Assembly (NCBI GenBank): GCA_002946415.1
Contig: NJPS01000012.1
Span: 310,001-374,000, forward strand
DNA from: Rutstroemia sp. NJR-2017a BVV2
Taxonomy: Eukaryota; Ascomycota; Leotiomycetes; Helotiales; Rutstroemiaceae
DNA: 64,000 bases
Direction: 5' to 3'
Of this stretch, positions 58,153-64,000 are shown one piece after another (position 1 is the stretch's first letter; each line of letters begins with the position of its first letter). The notes under the pieces are model-generated. The model worked only from the letters and a program-made list of their open reading frames with translations, was not told the DNA's origin and did not search any database. The translations under genes and the position numbers were made by a program.

Positions 58153-60252
58153 TCCTTATCCGTAATAATAATGCCGTCGGCAATCTCCCGCGACGTAGCC
58201 CAACCGACTACAAGTTTCGTTTTCCAGCCTAGACCGCCGACTTTTTTGATTTCCTGCGTTTGAGACATAAATAGTTAGTTTCGTGCTCTTTCTTCGATCT
58301 TGCGGTGAGGTGAACCAAGCACAGATAGAAATACAGATAGACACATACCTTAATATCCGCAATCGCAATCGAAAACACCGGATCAATATCCTCCTTCTCC
58401 GTCGTCCAGCTCAACGCCGGCGACGTCGCCGTCGCGGTAATATACGCATGACCTTTCTTCCCCTTATATCTCGATGGAAAATCGATTGGGCCAGCCAGGG
58501 GATCTGAGCCTGCTTTTTTGAGAACGCCGAGACGGTTTTGCGCGTCTTCGACACCGGCGGCTGCCTTCAGACGATCGGTTCCTAGAACTGTTTCAACGCC
58601 ACCTTTGGTGACGCTCTTGAATGCGGCGAGGATGCGGTGGCCCTTCTTTTTGGGTTTGGGCTTGGCGGGTTCGTCGCCGTCGGGAAGTACTGCGTCGGCG
58701 ATTTCGGTGTCGGAGGCGCCTTGTGGCGGGGTTAGTAAAACAGTATTAGAATTGAGAGAGTGGACTTACCGAGATGCTCCATATCTTCACTAATGACTGC
58801 ATGATCGTCGATGGGAGGAGGTAAAGTGGTAGATGGAGGTGGGGGAAGTGGAGCTTTGTTGGCTTCACCGATGCGCAATAATGTGATAGTAAGTTGAGCA
58901 TTTGTCGGGACTCCTTTGAGTAAGGTGTTTCTGATCTCCAGAAGCTTCTGCCAATGTGGGAACTCGCGATTCAGATACGAAAGTCCTCTCCAGATCAATG
59001 GGTCGCCGAAGAATCCAAACCCAATGAAGAACCCATTCATTTTCATGAACATGTATGAACTGGTGAACATAGAGATGAGAAGCAGAGGGACGAGGCATGC
59101 AGCGAGCTTGAGCCGCGGTTTCTCTTGAGGAAATGGTGGAGTAGGTGATAATGCATTTGCAAATCTTTCCCATCCATCAGAAATGTCGGCAATAACATGC
59201 ATAACCGGTCGCGCCTTCGACCACATCGCTGCTGACATTGGTTCTTTGGTTTTATCGTGAAGTGAGTTCCTGTTTTCTCCTGAGCTACTATGCTTCGCAT
59301 CGACCGTCTGCAGCGCCATATGTGTCGGATCTGGCGCCACTTCTTCTATGGAGTTCGCATTGTGTGCTTCCTCTTGTTTATCTTCCCGAGGGTGTTTGCC
59401 GGCAGCGCTGGTAATCGCAATAGATGTCAGGCTGTTTACAAAATTCGTTGCTTCTTGTTCAACCGCCTCTCCTTTGTGATTTTCCGGCGCACCAGTCAAG
59501 CTAGTCTCGTTGCCTAGCACCCCCGCCGCTGGTTTCTTGACTCCTCCCGTCTTGCTATCAATCAATGCAACAGGTGCAGGAGGAAAGCAATAGCTTCTCG
59601 CAGGAGGCCAGGCAATTAGTACGATGGCAAATCCAATAAGGACAGGAACGAGAAAGTCCACTAGCCAAGCCAGGAAATACACCGACGCAAAAGCAATGGT
59701 GCGATCCCTCTCCCTCCATGATCTTATTCTCGCAACATGTTTCCATGCACTCACCATCCCGACCACAACCGTCATGTAAAGCCTTTCCACATTGGCCCGC
59801 AATTTATCCGGCGAGAACTCTTCTTCATCCGCAATATTCATATCAAGTCCTCCCATTGGCGGTTCAGGCAGTGATTTCACATGGTACATCTGTTTATTGA
59901 ACCGTCGTATTAAAGTCCATAATTCTTCATTCGGCAAACCACCAACGAGTGGTGTAGGCACATCGTCTGCATCTTCGTTCCATCCAAGATCTCGAACTTC
60001 TGTGCTGCCATGATTGAATTGCGCGGCACCTTTCTCTTCATGGTCTGCGACTGCGAGAGCATGGCTTTCGGTGGGCACCTCTGGTTCGTGAGCCTCGACT
60101 TTTATGGGCTCGGTGTCTCGTCTTTCCCCCTCGGGAGCTGCGGATGCGCCAAGGTATGGATCGGTAGGGACCGCGTTCGGGTCGTCGAGCGTAGGAGCGT
60201 GGGGTTGTGAGGTGGGAACAGGAAGGTCGCCGTGGGGTGCCGTGGTGGCCAT
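58059..60252 (-). CDS. DUF3292 family membrane protein
   Basis: Exons 58770-60252, 58349-58719 and 58059-58253 join in phase (GTAAGT, GTATGT donors; CTAACC and CTAACT branches) to 682 residues. It starts MATTAPHGDLPVPT. A disordered N-terminus is followed by the conserved block LWTLIRRFNKQMYHVKSL, GGLDMNIADEEEFSPDKLRA, ERLYMTVVVGMVSAWKHVAR. One hydrophobic hairpin follows (FASVYFLAWLVDFLVPVLIG). Next come FPPAPVALIDSKTGGVKKPA and GAPENHKGEAVEQEATNFV, a typical DUF3292 signature. Another hydrophobic region (KLAACLVPLLLISMFTSSYM, FFIGFGFF) is followed by a C-terminal PH/GRAM-like part ending RDELFNRLISMGAQMWEVW. Membrane topology and C-terminal domain suggest a lipid-contact or peripheral scaffold at an internal membrane, but no function is established. 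The 3' end has been duplicated. Confidence 0.85.
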
Positions 60253-61415
60253 GGTGAGGATACTCAAGTTAAGACTTCAATTAAAAGAGAAAGCATTGAG
60301 CGCAATGAATGAGAAAGAGAAAAGAGAATATGACGAATGAACTTTGTACTTGATCCTATGGAATGTTGATGTTGAGCTGCACCAACCTTTCTGCTTGTAT
60401 CTTGTATTGTACTGTGCCTAAGTGGCGGCCGACAGACCATTGCGTCATAGACACGGCACGTCTTTGAGTGGCATTTCGGACGGTAGATCTGGTACAGTTT
60501 GATCGCAAAGAAACAGATTCAATCTTGATTTCACACAAGATATCCTCATATGTCAATTGGAAAATGTAGGTAGAGCTATGCAGTTGATGTTTCTTTACTT
60601 CAGAAGAACTGGTGGAGTGCGGAGTGCGGAGTGCACATAAGTTACAGTATTTGAGTCCGTTTGATAATTCTTGGCATTGCTAGGAGTTCCCTTGTCCGCT
60701 TGTTCCCTTGCTCCTCCCCACGCTCCCCAAATTACACTTTCACCTCCAACTTGTTTTTTTAACCCTTTCGTTTGGAATTGCGGAATATACACCAAGCTGT
60801 CAGTGTTCAAAATTTCATTTTTTTTGTCAATGCTGTTACCTGCCAGTGCCCAGAAGTGTGGTACTTCGTACACCAGCAATATTTCAACAGCCATGTTTCT
60901 TGTACAGTCAAATCCTTTTCACCCGTTCCTTATCCCGTTTCTCCCTTCACAATTCCGGCTCAGCCAAGTTCCGTTTTGAGGTGACATGAAGTGGTTGAAG
61001 AACAGAGCTTTTTCAATTTTTGCAGTGCCTCAATCCTGCAGCAGTTACTGTATGCATGGATCTGCAGCAGGCCCAATGCAGTTTAGAGCGCTGCATAATC
61101 CTTGCCGTGCCACTTTGCAGATGAGAGACCTCACTCGATTCTTATTAATCTTCCTCTGAGGTGAATCCTGTCCCATATTGAAGAGAGAAGTGTAGCACTT
61201 TGACCGGGCGATTCACTCTGGCTATTTTGGGGCTAGGCTTTCTTTGCGCGGATCGTTTCAAGGCGGAAATTCACTTGAGGGCGGAGATTGCTTGCACAGA
61301 AGCTAGAACGATCATCCTATCGATGAAATGAAAACACCACCAACGGAAGAGACCGGCCGCGTCAAGCACAATGGATTGGAGGAGCTTGGTCCACCTTTCC
61401 CAGACTCCCTAGAGT
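60253..61415. other. Divergent intergenic region
   Basis: About 1.16 kb between the divergent DUF3292 and kinase genes; both promoters must lie here. Only short ORFs. A plus-strand ATG at about 61328 is followed by an in-frame stop and could act as a short upstream ORF of the kinase transcript. Confidence 0.5.
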
Positions 61416-64000
61416 ATGGCACACACTGACACAAACTCTTCCACCCCAATAAGTACTAAACAGCATTACTTCAGAACAAATACGCTGCCACGTCGTCGAC
61501 CACGCCAATGTCTTTTCCCTAACTGTGCTTCCATAGAGCTAGGACCGGTGACAGCCGAGTGGGTGAAAAGACATATCCAAACGGAACATCCATTACTCTT
61601 GGACTCAAATAATGCCTACCGATGCCATGTACCTGGCTGCGATGCCAATGATGAACTATGGGCTCGCCTGGATTACTTGGGGCAACATCTCAGATCAGTG
61701 CATCGTATCGACACCTATGATGACCTGAAAAGAACCATAGTCCGAAGAGCCGCGGAATTTGGAATTCCATCGGATATCCCACCCCATCTAGCCGAAAGAA
61801 TTCTAAGTCAGCTGAATCATTTCAATGATAGAGCCGTCGAAGCGGGTCGGAAGACTTCAGTAGGACTCCAGGCATGGGATATTGTGGACAATATAGGCAG
61901 CAACCGGTTAGCCATCAGCACCGGCGATCGGATGCTCTCTTCTCTAGGGGTAAGATCCGAAGATTTGTTGCAACACAGAGAAAATTTGGACTCGGATGTC
62001 GATCTCGGTGTCCACACGGGCCCCGCTTCTCAAACTCTCAAAATGGCAAACACGCGACGTGCCTACCAGCCTGTAGATGTTCTTCTCGCGTCAAAGCCTG
62101 ATATCCCCCCTGGGACAACATTGGAGGGCCTACTACATGCTGCGGACTCAACAACCAAAAAGGCGGACGTCTTTCTGAAGTATTCAGAGCGACTAGACAT
62201 GGCTCTGCAAGAATGGGCAAAAGCTTCATATCTTATAGAGCATCTCATTCCAAACCATGAAGAGTATCATCGACTTACATGGGAGCCTGTCCCAGAAGTG
62301 ACAGCGAAGCTTGAACAACTAAAGAAGTGGATCACTGCCGCCAAACCAATATTCAAAGATGTCAGAAAGATCATTAATGAGCACAACTCCGACGTATTTG
62401 AACTGGAAGGGCTTAGTAGCTCTCAATTATCTACTCAACTTACGGCTTTTACGGAAGTAAGGTCAATCCCGTCTAATACAGCCCAGAAACCTATTGGTAG
62501 CGAGACTCAATGCTCGCCCGAGTCACCCTTTCTTAACAATTTGTCAGAATTAAAGACGGGGGTGTCTTCCGGTTCTGATAAGAATGCTAGTAGTCATACA
62601 TTCAAACATTCCATCCTCATCAAGGACAAACAAAATGAGAAGGGCACAGCGACGTCTCAGAAGCCGGACCCGGAATCATCCACTAGCAAGGCAAAAGACT
62701 CGATCCAAAGCTCGGACTCAAACCCTATTTCGGAGTCTTCAGAAGAGTTCTTGTCTGACTTTACACCATCCTATCTGTGTCACATCAGAAGCTGCCCTAA
62801 CTATCGAGTAGGATTTGAATCCTTGGATGGGCTTCGGCAACATTATCAGACAATTCATGGTCAGGATTACTATCTTTGCGACTATTCCTCTTGCCAGTCT
62901 TCTTCGGGCACTTCTATTGCGCCTGGCGCAAAGCTTCGATATCTCCACGCCGATATCAAAGGCTCTGAAGCTGAACTCAGAGACCATTATAGGCTCCATC
63001 ACAAGGAAGACATCGGTGAATCGGAAATACTATCTGCGACTGAGAGAGAATCTCTTCCAGCGTGCCAAATGGAACCTCACTGGTGGAGATGCCCTAAATG
63101 TTTACGTAAAAATAGCCGAAGTGAAGGTTTTAGTTCAAGTTGCGAAGGCTGCCAAAATCTTGGAGAGATTTGGCGGATGCAGGAGAGGATAGTTAGGTAC
63201 GGGTCGGAAGTATCGACCAAGAATCATCCGTTTGATGCGAAGCTGGAAGTAGATTCCAGAAGAAAAAACTCGGAGCTCAGCATGAGTAGCGTTACTACCA
63301 ATTCGGCTGGTATAGATCAGCAAGCACCATCCATCCCGATTGTTTCAAATGAAACTGTAGCTGGAACGTCATATATACACAAGGTATATACCAAAAACGA
63401 ACAAATCCCGTACGAGTTCGTCAAACAACTAGGCCACGGCTCCCTTGGTGTGGTTGATGCAGTTAGATCTAAGGAAGCACAAGATGGCATCATCTTTGCT
63501 CGAAAAACAATCCAATTAAGAAACGTGACGCGCAAAAAATTGTTGCCTCTCATACAACAAGAAGTGGCGGTCCTCAAATTTCTCAGCCACCATCACATTG
63601 TCAAGGTCCTTGACACTTATGAGACTAGTGGAAGACCTCGATACTTCGGGATCTTACTTTCACCGGCTGGCGATGAAGACTTAAGTCACTTCCTTGAACG
63701 AGTTGGCGAGAACAATTCGTCAGAGGAGGATTTGCAGCTGCTAAATAAGTGGCAACTATGTCTTACATCTGCAATAGCATATATACATTCCCAAAATATC
63801 CGTCACAAGGACATTAAACCTAGCAACATGATATGCAAAGGGGGCGAAATCTACCTTACAGATTTCGGCTCTGCACATCAGTTCAATACTGGTTTGACGA
63901 GCTCTACAGATGGTCCTCTAGTCGGTATCACCAGAATGTACAGCGCTCCGGAAGTGATAGCCAATGATCGTAGAGGTCGCCCGGCGGATATGTTTTCCCT
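61416..64000 (+). CDS. Zinc-finger and serine/threonine protein kinase (cut by window edge)
   Basis: An uninterrupted frame from ATG 61416 (MAHTDTNSSTPIST) runs off the right edge: at least 861 codons, no intron. An in-frame TAG ends six bases before the ATG, so the start is firm. Two C2H2-like fingers open the protein (C32, C37, H53, H58 and C70, C75, H91, H96). A third lies in the middle (C455, C460, H476, H481), followed by a partly matching fourth. A Cys-pair ribbon follows (CPKCLRKN, then CEGC). The kinase domain starts at about 665: glycine loop QLGHGSLGVV, catalytic Lys in FARKTIQL, catalytic loop HKDIKPSNM, DFG in LTDFGSAHQ, then YSAPEV. All key residues are present, so it is probably active. 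HRD is replaced by HKD, as in some kinase families. Fungal proteins of this layout occur in accessory, often incompatibility-related, gene sets. A target is unknown. Confidence 0.88.
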   Translation, partial: MAHTDTNSSTPISTKQHYFRTNTLPRRRPRQCLFPNCASIELGPVTAEWVKRHIQTEHPLLLDSNNAYRCHVPGCDANDELWARLDYLGQHLRSVHRIDTYDDLKRTIVRRAAEFGIPSDIPPHLAERILSQLNHFNDRAVEAGRKTSVGLQAWDIVDNIGSNRLAISTGDRMLSSLGVRSEDLLQHRENLDSDVDLGVHTGPASQTLKMANTRRAYQPVDVLLASKPDIPPGTTLEGLLHAADSTTKKADVFLKYSERLDMALQEWAKASYLIEHLIPNHEEYHRLTWEPVPEVTAKLEQLKKWITAAKPIFKDVRKIINEHNSDVFELEGLSSSQLSTQLTAFTEVRSIPSNTAQKPIGSETQCSPESPFLNNLSELKTGVSSGSDKNASSHTFKHSILIKDKQNEKGTATSQKPDPESSTSKAKDSIQSSDSNPISESSEEFLSDFTPSYLCHIRSCPNYRVGFESLDGLRQHYQTIHGQDYYLCDYSSCQSSSGTSIAPGAKLRYLHADIKGSEAELRDHYRLHHKEDIGESEILSATERESLPACQMEPHWWRCPKCLRKNSRSEGFSSSCEGCQNLGEIWRMQERIVRYGSEVSTKNHPFDAKLEVDSRRKNSELSMSSVTTNSAGIDQQAPSIPIVSNETVAGTSYIHKVYTKNEQIPYEFVKQLGHGSLGVVDAVRSKEAQDGIIFARKTIQLRNVTRKKLLPLIQQEVAVLKFLSHHHIVKVLDTYETSGRPRYFGILLSPAGDEDLSHFLERVGENNSSEEDLQLLNKWQLCLTSAIAYIHSQNIRHKDIKPSNMICKGGEIYLTDFGSAHQFNTGLTSSTDGPLVGITRMYSAPEVIANDRRGRPADMFS

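Overview
The window is nuclear DNA from a filamentous ascomycete (Pezizomycotina). The evidence is compact genes with short GT-AG introns (about 50-90 nt), CTAAC/CTAAT-like branch sites, a HET-domain gene, a VIB-1/NDT80 transcription factor, DUF6590-like proteins, a DUF3292 protein and a GPI-anchored Ser/Thr-rich wall protein. A leotiomycete (Botrytis/Sclerotinia relatives) is my guess from the general look of the proteins. It is inference, not proof. No rRNA, tRNA, CRISPR array or secondary-metabolite core enzyme was seen.

Left third (1-25.5 kb), housekeeping and membrane genes: the N-terminal exon of a multi-pass membrane protein cut by the window edge; a HET-domain gene broken by two in-frame stops; a Frag1/DRAM/Sfk1 protein; a nitronate monooxygenase divergent from a bifunctional folate gene (HPPK-DHPS); a choline-transporter-like protein; the ArfGAP Glo3 divergent from mitochondrial TIM21; a GPI-anchored wall protein; a MITE-like element at 22.5 kb; and a conserved fungal leucine-rich protein.

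Middle (25.5-42.4 kb): about 12 kb without a convincing gene lies upstream of a VIB-1/XprG-type NDT80 factor. Its last part is pyrimidine-rich with CAG and CATC-type simple repeats and looks like a promoter and long 5' leader.

Right part (42.4-64 kb), mostly lineage-restricted genes: a coiled-coil protein divergent from a DUF6590-like gene, a putative mitochondrial orphan with an internal duplication and acidic tail, a repeat-rich gap with a possible LTR relic, a second diverged DUF6590-like gene, and a SUR7/PalI membrane protein. An orphan nuclear-looking gene sits between two copies of the 3' end of a DUF3292 gene. A large zinc-finger/protein-kinase gene runs off the right edge.

The most unusual locus is 55.2-58.2 kb. 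There an orphan gene lies between direct repeats of its neighbour's 3' end, takes its stop codon from one repeat, and has three separate tandem duplications in and around its 5' end. Exon joins given in the entries were worked out by hand from splice signals and reading phase, without transcript data.
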